Below are positions 1 to 12,405 of a DNA stretch of 64,000 nucleotides, piece after piece. How positions within the stretch are numbered: position 1 is the stretch's first letter; each line of letters begins with the position of its first letter. The position numbers and the translations under genes are program-made. The notes below the pieces were generated by a model that made no database searches, was not told the origin of the DNA, and saw only the letters and a program-made list of their open reading frames with translations. Source of the stretch: Solenopsis invicta (lineage: Eukaryota; Arthropoda; Insecta; Hymenoptera; Formicidae). The stretch spans positions 6,139,001 through 6,203,000 of the forward strand of contig NC_052671.1 of assembly GCF_016802725.1 (NCBI RefSeq), given 5' to 3'.

Positions 1-2753
1 ATATCTACACCACAATAGAATTTCATTATCATAAACGTAATGTGCACAATTATATAAGAATGTGACTTAAGTATAGGTATCGTGTTGAATCGTGCATTTT
101 TTTTTCTTTACGTCGTTATCTAGCTAATTGTATCTTAAATCAGTACTTATTTTTTTTTAATATTAAAAAAAATTTAATAACGTCAATTATGTTGCGATCA
201 CAAAGTTTGATTATTGAATTTGATTATTCAATAACACATGTACAAGAAATATACATTTTGTATATTTGATTGTGCGAACTACGCTAACTTTTTAAACAAT
301 AATTGAAGTGTGAACCAACAGCTATTGAAAATTTGTGTATATATTTCATGCGGAGGTTATTAATATTTTCCCCAATTGGTTATATCGAATGCGCGAATAT
401 ACACTCTCGATGTAAATAGATGCGTGATTCGTAAAATAAGGAATATGTGTGTCAATGTGGAGAGAGGGAATTTTTCAAAATTAATGTGAGAATTAGAACG
501 TATCGTTGGAGTGATGAATATCGATGGAATGTTGGTTTTAAAGCATCTCTTTGAATACAGAAATCGGATTTTTTTCAATATTACTCCGAGATTCAGAGAT
601 AAATACGAAATGAAATAAAATCATTAGAATCCTCAACGCATCTCGCTAATCGCATTATTCCATTTTTCCCTTATCCCATTCGGAAAAAATTACGCTTGTC
701 AGAATGCGAGCCGGAAATAATAGTCGCTTGTACGGTTGCGAATTATACGACTCTTTTGTATATAAATCTATTTTTTATTATGTTTATATTTTTTTTTCCT
801 CTGTGGCATAAGCTCTCTTCATTTTCATATAATAACTATTGATAAAGCCATATAGTGCGCCACGTGCAAAGTGTATCTATTATAAATATCATTTTATTTT
901 AAAGCTGAGTTTGTGAAACAAGCGGATATTGAAAAGTTAGCGAACAATAAACGTTGTATCAAGGCCGCATTGCGTCGCGAAACATTGAAAGTTTTGAGGA
1001 TAGGGAGTCTGAACAACGGCACCCGATACATTGCGTTTCTACAAACAGGAAATAATAGGGGAAGCAGTTTTTGTTGCAATTGCGTGTCATGGCATTCAGC
1101 TACATGTGCTTATTATCAATAAAGCGGCAAAAGTTTTGTTTACCGCAGCGAAAGGTTTCTTTGTATACGGCTTAACTTTCCGCGATCCATGTGGAATATC
1201 TCGTACCCCCATGCTATACTTCATCATGCGTATACTAATTTAGTACGATAGTAATTCCACTTTTATAAAACCGGTCCTTGTCTTTTAAGGTATAAAAATA
1301 AAGCATAATAATAATAAAAAAATAAACTCTAACCTTTTAAAGCAAGAAAATAAAAAAGTGATAAGAGTTGAAATCTTGCTGGGATATATCACATCTCACA
1401 TAATTCACTAAAAATTAACGAAACATTACGATTAATACGGTAAAATGATGATATATTTATAGAAATTATTACAATCAACATTTCGAATAAGAGTAACTGT
1501 ACGAGCGATGTGAAAGATCTTAACACATATGATCTTTTTACGAAGCTTTCAGTTGAAGGCGTGAATACCAAATTGAAAAAATGAAAAAACTCCTTTTAAA
1601 CCTCTTAATAAAAACCAATAATTTCGTACTTCTCCTGTCGATCGTTCCATTCCCGTATGAAATCTCGTAGAAAGCGTTCGTTAAAAATAATAGTCGAATA
1701 GTTATTGGGTCGGATATTTCTGGTTCGAGAATCCAACTCGGGGATAACAACATTTTAAATGAAACCCTGGGGATGATCGTCTTGAATGCAATTTATTTAT
1801 ACTCTTGGAAACTTAACGAGACTAATTTGGAAGTGGATTTCGAGCTTTATTTCTCGTAAATACTTTCTGCAGTATTGTGTCCCACGCGCGTTGCATCAAT
1901 TATAATTACGACCGAGTAAATTAATTTGCGTGTGATCCGGTTGTCTAATTGGATTTTATTTGAATCTACTTTCATTCCCGTTCGCGTTTGTATTTTTCGA
2001 TGTTTGTGAAAAACACCGGAAATGTATCAAATATTTACACGTCCGGTGGAAATCAAACGACTCTCAAAACCGGATATCTGCTATTTAATAATGCTGCTCA
2101 AAATGTCCTACAAATTGGCGAGGTACTAACGAGGCGTATATGCGATGTCCTAATTATCGCTTTTGTTTTAAATCGGACATCAATCATGTGCTTGTTATTC
2201 AAGCGTACGAGCAGCTTTTATTTTGAACGTAACGATCGTGTTGTTTCGCTGTCTGCTATTTGAGTTTTAATCATTTCATAATCATTTGGATCGCAGCGCG
2301 GAAAGATGAAATCCATTTTCCCGTTAATATCCGAACAGTATTAAACCAACTCGATTCGATCACTGCTATCATTATCATTTATTTTCCGAGATACCAAATT
2401 AATTGTCAATTGATATGTATCTTTCTCATGATTATTCCGAAAAGATATAAAAGATTATACAAAAAAAAATAAAACGAGACATTTTGATACCCGACGGATG
2501 TAACGTTTAAAACAGAATTAGTGTGTAAAATCAGCAGTTTACCGAATTATATGCATTTTAATAAAATATCAAAATTATTACGGCACTCAAGTTTTACAAA
2601 AAAAAATACATGTAACATAACACATTTACATGCTATTATCTCTGCAATTTGCTTACAATTCTAATTTTTATTAGGACAATTTTACTTTATAGTTTATCAA
2701 AGTTTTAAAAATATGTTTTTCTATTTTTAATGTATACATACATACAAATATAT

Positions 2754-2774
2754 ATACACACACACACACACACA
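2754..2774. repeat. (CA)n microsatellite
   Basis: A run of about ten CA units follows a TATATA block in AT-rich upstream DNA. Confidence 0.85.
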
Positions 2775-3342
2775 TTATAATAAATATTAAAAATAAAAAA
2801 AATTTTTTGTAATATATGAATATTAATATTTTAAATTTAAAAATCTAAAAAAAAGAAAAAAAAATTTTAATCTTGTTCTTTCTTCAGATTTTTAAATTAA
2901 AAATATTATTTATTATGTCTTGTACTGAGAAAAAAACTACTTAAACTACTGAGATTACTTAAATGAATGCAAAGTAGTTATATGAGAGTAACGCAATATA
3001 ATCGTTTATAATTTCTGTAATTATGTCCTGATCGGTCTATTGAAAGATTGATCTAGAAGTGTAATGTGGTGGAACGAACGTTACATTATATTTCATTGCA
3101 GGTGACGCAACTACAAATCTTTTTAGAAATCTTAATGGGTATAGCCATTTCCATATACATTATTATCTAAACAATGTACCAATTTCTGGACCGTTCTGTG
3201 CCTGCAAACTTTCTCTCTGCGTGTGCAATTAGTTATGCGATATAAACGGTGACGTTATCGCAACCAAGCGAGATTTTCTGTGCACCACAACGCGCCCCTT
3301 TAATATTGTACGTATCATCATCAAATGAAGAAAAATGCAGCG

Positions 3343-3397
3343 TACATTTATGAAAACTACAATATATATATATATATATATATTGTAGTTTTCATAA

Positions 3398-3487
<90 letters not shown>
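3343..3487. repeat. 60-bp perfect palindrome fused to an (AT)n microsatellite
   Basis: Positions 3343-3402 form a perfect palindrome. CATTTATGAAAACTACA is followed by an AT run and then TGTAGTTTTCATAAATG. From 3401 an (AT)n tract of about 40 bp, a short ACACATACAT interruption and a second (AT)n tract continue to 3486. Apparent open frames through it encode only Tyr/Ile repeats and are not genes. Confidence 0.9.
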
Positions 3488-3488
<1 letters not shown>

Positions 3489-5417
3489 GCGAGAGGAATG
3501 TAGAATATCTCGGTTACACTGTGAAATGTAGCTGCCATGTGGTTCGCGAAATACGAAGCTGGTTTCATTAAAATAGTCTTTGCTTTTCGCTAGACGGTGG
3601 GATCAGTTCTAATCAGACTATTATTTTCTTCGTTATTAAGAAAATCAAAGCTCCCTTTGCTTCTTAAATAGAATTTATTATTAGACTTTATTGCGATGTT
3701 TTATTCAAGTGGATTAAATTCCTTGAATAACAACGATACAACTTACGCTCCGAGTTATACCTGCTGCTTCACGAGTGTCGTGTCGCCATAAAATCAATAT
3801 TTCGAGCGATTTAACCGAAGAAACGCGATCGTTTCTAAAGATAGTATACATAAATCGTTGCATGCCTCGTCGCGCTATCAGCTGGTAATACGGACAAACG
3901 ATCCGATAAAGGCCAGTCCACTTAATGGAACAGTTTTAACTCGCAATAGCTTTTGGGAATTATCGAAATCTTTTCGTAAAACAAAACTGTCGCTTTTAAA
4001 GCATAATGAACGATAATGAACCTTCGTGTCATCGCGCGGTTCTATAGTGCAGAGAGCTTTCGATCGGAAGATCGATTCTGTACGATTATACAGGATGGCA
4101 CAATAACGGGCTTGTACACTAGAGTTACGTTTCGATACCTCGCGTGGATTCGGTTCAACGATTTTCTAACACAACATCAAAAGACCGCAATAAAAAGAGT
4201 TTACGACTGAACTACATGCGTCATCATCTTTGTTTTCACGCGTTCCATTATCCATCGTGAAAGTAAAAAGTACGAAATGAAAAATTTAATCGAGGTTGTA
4301 TTAAAATTGTATATTTTTCGTAAAAATTATGATATATTGTGTTATGACCAGTGACTTTCACAATTTATTGTTGCACTTTTAGTTTGCAATATGATTATGT
4401 AAGAAAGTTAAAAAAAATATAAAATATCAATATTATGTGTCATTTAGATAAAAAATTTATTGTACATACAGTCTAATAAATAACTTTAATTTGCATATAT
4501 AGCAGCAACTAAACTGGTTTTAGAAAATATCTGGTCGGTGTATCGGTTCTTAATAGATATCAAAGAGACACGCATCAGCGCAATGTGTATCAATATATCA
4601 CAGCCGGGATTACTCCGTTCAAACGGAGCTTGATTAAATCTTTGGATTTTACATCTATCGAAATTAGTCACATCGTTAACGCGTTTGTGTTACGACATAA
4701 TAACGATGACGATACATTGCCACCGTGTGTACAACAACTAATTATGATACAGCACGATTATTGCGTATTATTGTACCTATTACGTATGATAATAATGCGC
4801 GCTTATATCGCCGCGCGATACATTGTATTACAACGTTAGTATAATGCAAATAATATTAACAGTTCGCAATATGTTTGCCAACGATAGTCCTGTTAATAAC
4901 AATAGAGATTGATAGGAATCCGGCGGTGAGGTGCAAGTTGTAGCTTACCGTCGAACTTCGGAAAAGTATTTTCTGATAAATAGCTTTGCTACTTTTACTT
5001 TGACTTACCTTGCAGCTTTAAATTTAAATCTCCAAGAACGTAGTCGTGTTATTTATGTTAAGCTGTTAATACCTTATGCATATACTTCTACTCATATGCA
5101 TGCTGGAGATTTAAAGTACTGCTCTAGTTATAAATTTAAATATAGCTCTTTGTGCTTTGGTTATTACGCCCCGGTTGAATCCTTAAGAGGATTCCTCGAA
5201 TATAGTCCATGTTTTTATTACTAGCATCTCATTATACAGTAAATCGAACAAAGTGTTACAATAATATTAAATTATAAATTTACGAAATGAAATTACGAAG
5301 AGTCGAAATGTGGGTCAAGCTAGCGCAGGATTTATCATAATTACTTATTTGCATATTTCCCTCTTTTTTTTGCGCATACAACGGTTTAATCCGCAAAAGT
5401 AAAATACCCTGCGGGTA

Positions 5418-5419
5418 AA

Positions 5420-5454
<35 letters not shown>

Positions 5455-5480
5455 TGACAACAACGACGACGACGACGAAG
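5418..5480. repeat. (GAC)n trinucleotide repeat
   Basis: About eleven GAC units run from 5420 to 5453. After a short interruption (GATGACAACAAC), further GAC units follow up to 5479. A second short tract lies at 5658-5681. They sit in a GC-rich island of about 450 bp (5400-5850). Confidence 0.9.
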
Positions 5481-5657
5481 CTTTAAGCGACGACGTCGCG
5501 GACGAGGGACCGTAAATCCGCGTCGCGGAAGTTCGAGGACGAAGCGGAGGTGTACGAGGTGAACTCCGGAATGCCTTGGGGCAAAACGAAAAAGAGAACG
5601 TCGAGCTGCAGCGGGGACGAGAGTCGAAGATGCGCTGGTAATGGTGGCGGCTGCGGC

Positions 5658-5681
5658 GGCGACGACGACGACGACGACGCG
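5658..5681. repeat. short (GAC)n tract
   Basis: Seven to eight GAC units follow GCTGCGGCGGC. In the plus frame that starts at 5550 it would encode a poly-Asp run. Confidence 0.85.
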
Positions 5682-7210
5682 ACGGTGATCCTGGAGGTGG
5701 CTGTGGAGGTGTGCATCACGGTAGGGTCGATGCAACGCGGGGCAAACGGGGGCGAACTTGGGATGGTAAACACGGGAACCGTGCATCATCCGAGAATCGA
5801 ACTTCCCTCCACGCCCCCAGAGTCTAAGATCTTCGCGCGAAGCGAAATTCAATAGGCCATTTCCTTTTAAAAAATGCATTTCGATGCCGACCCGCGGCTT
5901 TGACGCGGAAAGGTGTGAATTTCGCAGTCCCTTTCTACGTCACACGTGAGAGTAACGAAATCGCCAGCACCGCGGAATTTACCGCTATCGGCTGAAATTG
6001 AATTTTCTTCTCGAGTCAAGAAATGCGGCAGCAATATCCGATGCGACAGAATATATATAATATATACCTACGTGATTATGTAAAAATTCTTTGGCTTGGA
6101 ATACACGTTATATCCAAAACCGTAGGTGATTACGCAGTGCGTTAATACGCAAATTTACCATTTTACCTTAATTAACGCGACTGTCTATTAAGTCGTTGTG
6201 TGTATTAAATAAGCTTGAAACGTGTTTACCTGGCAACAAGCGAGCGTTTATGCGCCGCTTCGAACCATTTCAATGGACTCGACCGAATTGAGTTGATTGA
6301 AGTCGAATAGCTCGTTATTGTTGGCAATGCGTGTAAGCAATTCTGTTGCGCGCATAAATTACTATCGCTCATGAATACGCACGTTCTTGTTTCCCGGATA
6401 TGTGGTAAGAATTAATTTCTCGACAGCTGATGCTGAACATTGCGCGAAATATTGTTTGTAGAACGGCTGAAAATTCTAGTACGCGCCAACTTCAAAATTT
6501 GTTCCTTGAGCGTGCATACGTGAATTTAATTACCATAAATCGTAGCTTACCGCTTTGCAGTGCAGTGCGCGCATTCCGTTTTACGGTGTCATCATTAGTG
6601 CAAATATCGTAGCTAGCGTTCTATCCCCTGCAAGTCGGTACACACGACAGATGTTAACACCGAATTAACACGTACAACGTACGACTACACGGGACCGTGG
6701 CAAGTTAACAGCGTTGCCGGCACGTCGATATGATCGCAATTTCAGCTTACAACCATAATTATCGCGTACTGTACCAGCCATATGCCTGAGTGGGCTCTAC
6801 TAAAATGTACTTTACCGACCATTAACTGTACGAGAGACGCGGCATCTCACCGGACGAAAAACACGTAAATATCAAAAACATTCATTTATGGTGCAAACTA
6901 TTTTCATTAGTCGTTTGGATATAACAATTAAAACTTTCGCGTAATGTTATGCGATATTCGCAGAGTTTGTATCATGAAAACGCTTAGTGAATTTTTAAGA
7001 ATATTTTTTATTATCATATATATTATTTCACAACTGATTGCCCGTAATACGTAATATCCGTATACGTAGTTCGCTTTATACTGAAGATTTAATCGTTATT
7101 TACTCACATAAAATTAAATATTGTATAGAGAGAATGTGGATGAGCTTATATACCTATATATCGTGCATGAAAAAAATCACATATTTATTACAATACGATG
7201 TTAATTAGAT

Positions 7211-7552
7211 ACGGACAACGAACGCAATTAAAATTTAGGAATTCTTAACAGAAATTGTGAGAAACTAGATTTATTGTGATTAATATAGAAATGATAAATT
7301 AACATGTAGCAGATATTACTATCTCCTCTAATCACAATTGGAATGTAATTACGCAAGTTAATGGCGTCGGACGTATGAAATACAGACAATGAATGAAATT
7401 GGAATTTAGGAATTCCGAACAGAAATGAGGAGAAAATAGATTTGTTAGGATTGATAGAGAAACTGTAAATTAACATCTAGTAAATAACAAATATTACAAT
7501 GTCCTCTAATCGCAATCGAAATGTAATTACACAGGTTAATAGCGTCGTTTAT
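7211..7552. repeat. tandem duplication, two units of about 171-178 bp
   Basis: Unit 1 starts ACGGACAACGAACGCAATTA at 7211 and unit 2 starts ACAGACAATGAATGAAATTG at 7382. They share the blocks TTTAGGAATTC, CAGAAAT, AGATTTRTT, AAATTAACAT, CCTCTAATC and GTTAATRGCGTCG. They are roughly 80% alike. The offset at the left is 171 bp, a multiple of three, so one minus-strand frame stays open through both. I see no known protein similarity. A 15-bp motif AGGTATAATATTAAT follows twice at about 7590-7626. Confidence 0.75.
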
Positions 7553-10500
7553 TATCAAAATGAACAGGAAAGAGTTGCTGTATTACTAATCCAGGTATAA
7601 TATTAATTGCAGGTATAATATTAATCAGCAATATTAATCGCTATGCAAATATTGTAGTTCTGGTAAATTTAATAACGACGTCGATAACCCGCTCCTGCGT
7701 GTGCTCTTCCGTGTTTGTACAAGTACTTTCGTAAGCGGATACAGAGTCGTAATTAGACGCGTTGCACTCGTCGAGAGAAGCACTCGAAAAGTAAACGAGG
7801 GACGAGTGAGCAATAATCCAACAAAGACGGGCATGTACACTCACACGAAGATACACGGGCGCGACAAGGGACAACACGCTCGTTCACTTTTCACGTTCTC
7901 GCGTGATATACCGCCCGTCGACTTTTCGTTAAAACTTTTGGATCTAATCGCGAGAGTAGACGGTATCATCAGATTTTCGCCAGCATCGTTTGAACGTAGA
8001 AAATTGCAATGATATTTGGATTTGGGCCGGCTCTCGCAGATTTGCTTTCTCTCATTCAAATTGTGTAAAATCTCATTTGAGTAACGTTTAAGCTAATATC
8101 ATATCTTTCCACGCTGTTATTTCCTAGGAAATTTCAATTTTAATTATAATTTCAAACGACTCGTAAATGAGACGCATTCATTACCTGCGCTTTATGTCGT
8201 CCCGCTCGTTCCTGAATGTCCCGGCTATGACGTACAACGCCGACGACAGCTAATTAATGATCAACGTAGCAGTTCAGAACACGATACATCATACTTACTC
8301 TCTTCTAGAATTTTAACGTAAAAATAAGTTGTACATTTTCATCGTAGTAAGTAGTAAACTGATATTACAACAAATGGACCATAGGAATAATTAATAGCTC
8401 TAACTAATAATGTATTTTGTATTTATTCTACGCTTTCGAGCTTCTTAATTTATGCGATTTATACGTATATAATGACAAAAGTATTATTTCTAGTTTTTCG
8501 GGTTAATTTAAACGGGTTAATATTCGTTATTGTTATTTTATACTGTATTTATATCTCAGGGCTTTTAAAATATTAACTGCGACGTGAGTTTTTGAACTTG
8601 GATGGAGCACGTGCAAGACAACGGAATGGTACAGAGTACACGTCGCTTCTCTGCATTCTTTCACGAGCCTACGTTCGCATAAACTTCGACGCGCTCGCAA
8701 AATCCCGTGGGCGGCGAGCGAAAACGAGCGACAGGACGAATTATGACGACACGTTAAATATCGCGCGATACGGGCGGCAGTCGTAAAGAGGCGTTACCAC
8801 ACCACGTCGATATGCGTATGCATTTATCTATCCTCGGCCGTGCGCATCTCGGTTGTCCGTCCGTCTATCGCTGTGTGTGCAACTGCGTTGAAATGACAGG
8901 CAACACCGTCGATAGATCCGCTCTCCGGTTGTGGTCGCGACGGGTAAAAATACGCCGGTCAGAGATTCCGCAATGACCACAAATGCGCCGGAATTGCGAC
9001 AGTAAAACCCGAAAACAGTCTCTGTTGTGAAGCGATAAGTGGAATAATCCTTGCTCGATTCAAGAAATCCTGTTTGTTGCATAGGATGATAAAATGTATC
9101 CAGTATGTTCAAATTTACACAGTTAATTCTTCTTTTGATCTCTCTCTTTCTCTTTTCAGTATTAAAATGTTTTTATTTTGTTTTATTTTGTTTTCAATTT
9201 TATGTGTCTCCGAAATGGATATTTTTTATAATCATAATCATTAAATATTATTATGTTATAAATATATATTGTGACTTTCTCTTGATAGCTCGATGTGATC
9301 GAGGTGATCGTAGAACTAAAGTTCCAAATTTCGAAAATTGATAAAAAAATAGAGTGCAAACAGGATATTTACATTTGCCTCCATACGCATTAAATAATAA
9401 AAATTAATTTCAGTAATTAGCATGTATTTGCATGCTATTTTGATAATACGTGGAAAATGGGGGAAATATTTTCTTATCGCGCAGAACACTTACGCACAGT
9501 GTTATCGGCTTCCGTCCAAGACTTTATCTTTGATCGCAGCATTTTCTCTTATCTCGCGCTATTTCCATAATTATAATTACATATTGATATTTTTCTTTCC
9601 AACGCCGTAACTGTGCGTTCTCCAAGAAACGAAGATGCTGTTAGGAACGTAAGATAACCTTATTTAATCCGGAGATTTGAAAAGAGAAAGAGTGAGAAAG
9701 GAGGGAGGCACAAATAGCGGAGAGCACTAGTTTACACAAAACGACCGTAAAAAAGTCCTATGTAATGCGCGCGCGGTACGAAAAAATCTCCGGCACACCT
9801 CGTCAGCCAGTTAATTGCTTTTTAAGTCGGGTAATATGTGGAGACCGTGCTTCATCCGCAGCTTTTAAACCACTACCGAGTCATGATATTCCTGCCGTTA
9901 CTTTATGCGTCAGAATTCCATCTTCGCCGTTGATACGCCACTTTGATTCTCCATGACGTCAGACAATCTAATCAGCCGGCTATTAAGCTTAAGGTCTTCT
10001 CGCTTCTGAGACGGTCATTTAATTATTGCGGATTTTTACGCTATTTATGCACTCTGGTTTGCATCTCCATTTCCTGTTGATTTAACGAATGCTAAACATT
10101 GCATAATGCTATATATAGCTTATAAGATATCGACATTTTTGCTTCACATAAAACTTATTCTGAAACAAATCTCAATTTTCTATGCGCATTAATTCACTGA
10201 CTATTCTTTGGAAGTTTTTGAATATCATTTTCATTAATCATGTATTAGGTAACAATTGATATTCTTATGTTAAAGCTATTTAAATGATAAAATACGCTCT
10301 TATTATGTGTGCAACGTTATTTATTAATATAAATCTTCGCTTTTCTTTCTAATTTTAATTATGTGAAGAATAATTGCCTCGCTTTCATCTTCTTTTAATG
10401 CATATAATTCTTCTCATGCTCACCCAATGAATTGCAGGTGTCTCCTTGACACCTCAAAAGTCTCTCGTATAATCGCGTTGCCTTCGCGAGCGAGCAGTAT

Positions 10501-11994
10501 GTAAATTCTCAGCTAATTTCCTCGCCCGTCTACGCGACACACTCATTTCTTACAGCACGTGGCTTGTAATTATCAAGCAGGATATTTGATTTCCTTCACG
10601 CAAGTAAAGACACGCTCGCATGCCATTTCCAGCGTCTTCTCAAAACGCACTACGTGTTTGCGCACACCGATGTGCCGGCGGAACACTGCAAGCTTTACAT
10701 TTAGACGTCTTTAGAATTATACGATTCAAAAGTAGGTATACGCCTGTCATTGCTATTTCACGTTCGCGCGTTTAATTCCAATGCGTTATAATACGCGTCT
10801 AAATATGCGCGCATCCGTTTCATCGGATTTCGTCGAGATGCGTATTGCCGATGCATCAATTCAGGACCGCGTACCTATTTCGCGATGACACGTCGATTTT
10901 AATTCGCGCATTGAGCGAGGCCATTCGTCCGACACGGGTAAATAATGGATCACGCGGTCGTGTCCCGCGCTACTTATATGATATTTTGCGAAAGTTTCCA
11001 AACCGCCTGCTTCTGGCGGCGGGAGTCGCGCAGAGATGGCTTATATTATATCGCGATATCATAGCGCACACGCAGCCGGAGCAACAGGGGGGCGTATGAA
11101 CGTGCGCGGGATGACTACATGTGCGTTCCTCGGATTTAATTTCGCGCTTCCATCCCGGCCAAAAATACATACGTATACGCGGTCACTCCGCGTGTGTACG
11201 CAGGAGAGAAACACGACGTCGTCGTGCCGTGTGCGTGCGTGTGTACGTGCAACGAATTGCGCCGGAAAGCGAGAGACCGGTCGGTCAGCCGGCGAGCGCA
11301 ATAGGCATTATTTCCGGCCGTTGTTTTTTCGTGCTCACCGCCGAATACAACCGACAAGAAAAAAGAGGTATACCCCTATGTACGATAGATTATAATCCAA
11401 GGATCGCGCGGCGCGACGTGACATATTGCGACCAGCGAAATAAAAGTTTCGGTTATCAGTCGCGCCGGAAGCTAAACTTGGCGTAATTCCGCAACGTTGG
11501 TTGTATTCGGCATATATTGCCGATTCCTTTATTAACGCTTTAAAGCTCAATGGAGCGGCAACGTACTCGTACGTCCAGGCTTAATGTACCTGTGGCCATC
11601 GGCTGCCCTCCTCTTTCCCTTGAAATTCCTACGGAGACTGTTCGACCGAATAATGGAAGTTGATCAGCGCGTATTAATACTTAGTACGCGATAGAGTTTT
11701 CTATGGATTACGAAACACCTCATAAACTCGAAATCGTTTTATTGATAATACCGTATATGCGGGATATGTCGAGATAATAGGATCGGAAAATAGGGATCTA
11801 ACTTTTTGAGGAAAAAAAAAAGATCGATCCTTTATTATTCGGTTTAATGGAATGAGTCATTAACTTTCTCATAATTAAAATGAGCCTGTTATATGTTTTT
11901 TTCGATATTTTTAATATAAAAAGCTTATATTCTGAAGAAAAAAAGAAATCATATCGAAAAGAGAACGCGATTGTCTTTTTATTTTATTTTTTGC

Positions 11995-12405
11995 GAAGGA
12001 AGTGATAAATTTCGCGCGTGCCCTATCTTCGAGAAATATGTCTCACTTGGGAGATTTCTATACTTACGAAACACTCTCTTGGGAGATACCCGTTTTCGCA
12101 GTGCTTTGTTTCACGACGAACTAAAAAGAAACGCACCAATCATGCCGCAAGAAACTTCGGGGTGTGACATTTCCCGATGACTGTTGTTTTTCCTTTATCC
12201 AACATGTGATAAAGCATTCATAAACAAGACTGACCATTCTTTCTTTATTCCAGCTTATCTGTTTTTTTTCTGGTATTTGTTACATTTATATAGCACAATT
12301 TTAAACTCGTGCGTATTTCAAAGTGCAAGATTGATTTTTTTTTTTATTTTAACATCAAAAACTTTCCTTGGCCACACAGGAGAGAAACCTCTCATAAATT
12401 ATTAA
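11995..12405 (+). pseudogene. decayed C2H2 zinc-finger fragment
   Basis: A single frame, broken by one TGA (12178-12180), keeps the spacing of C2H2 fingers while most zinc ligands are replaced. The first finger reads CPIFEKYVSLGRFLY then LRNTLLGDTRFR. It has the spacing C-x2-C-x12-H-x3-H with F, R and L at the second Cys and the two His positions. A second finger starts at SALFHDEL with S and F at the Cys positions. After the stop, YPTCDKAF (codons from 12196) starts another finger as Y-x2-C-x12-F-x3-Y. A perfect HTGEKP inter-finger linker is at 12373-12390, followed by a stop at 12403-12405. About 110 bp of T-rich DNA separates the last finger from the linker. Zinc-finger proteins bind DNA through these ligands, so this copy cannot be functional as it stands. 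I do not recognise the parent gene. Confidence 0.55.

Noticed and set aside
3229..3531. Open frames encoding Tyr-Ile repeats on both strands
   Set aside because: They are translations of the (AT)n microsatellite.
5280..5879. 199-codon minus-strand open frame
   Set aside because: Its length is due to the GAC repeats, giving poly-Arg and poly-Val/Ala; no family resemblance.
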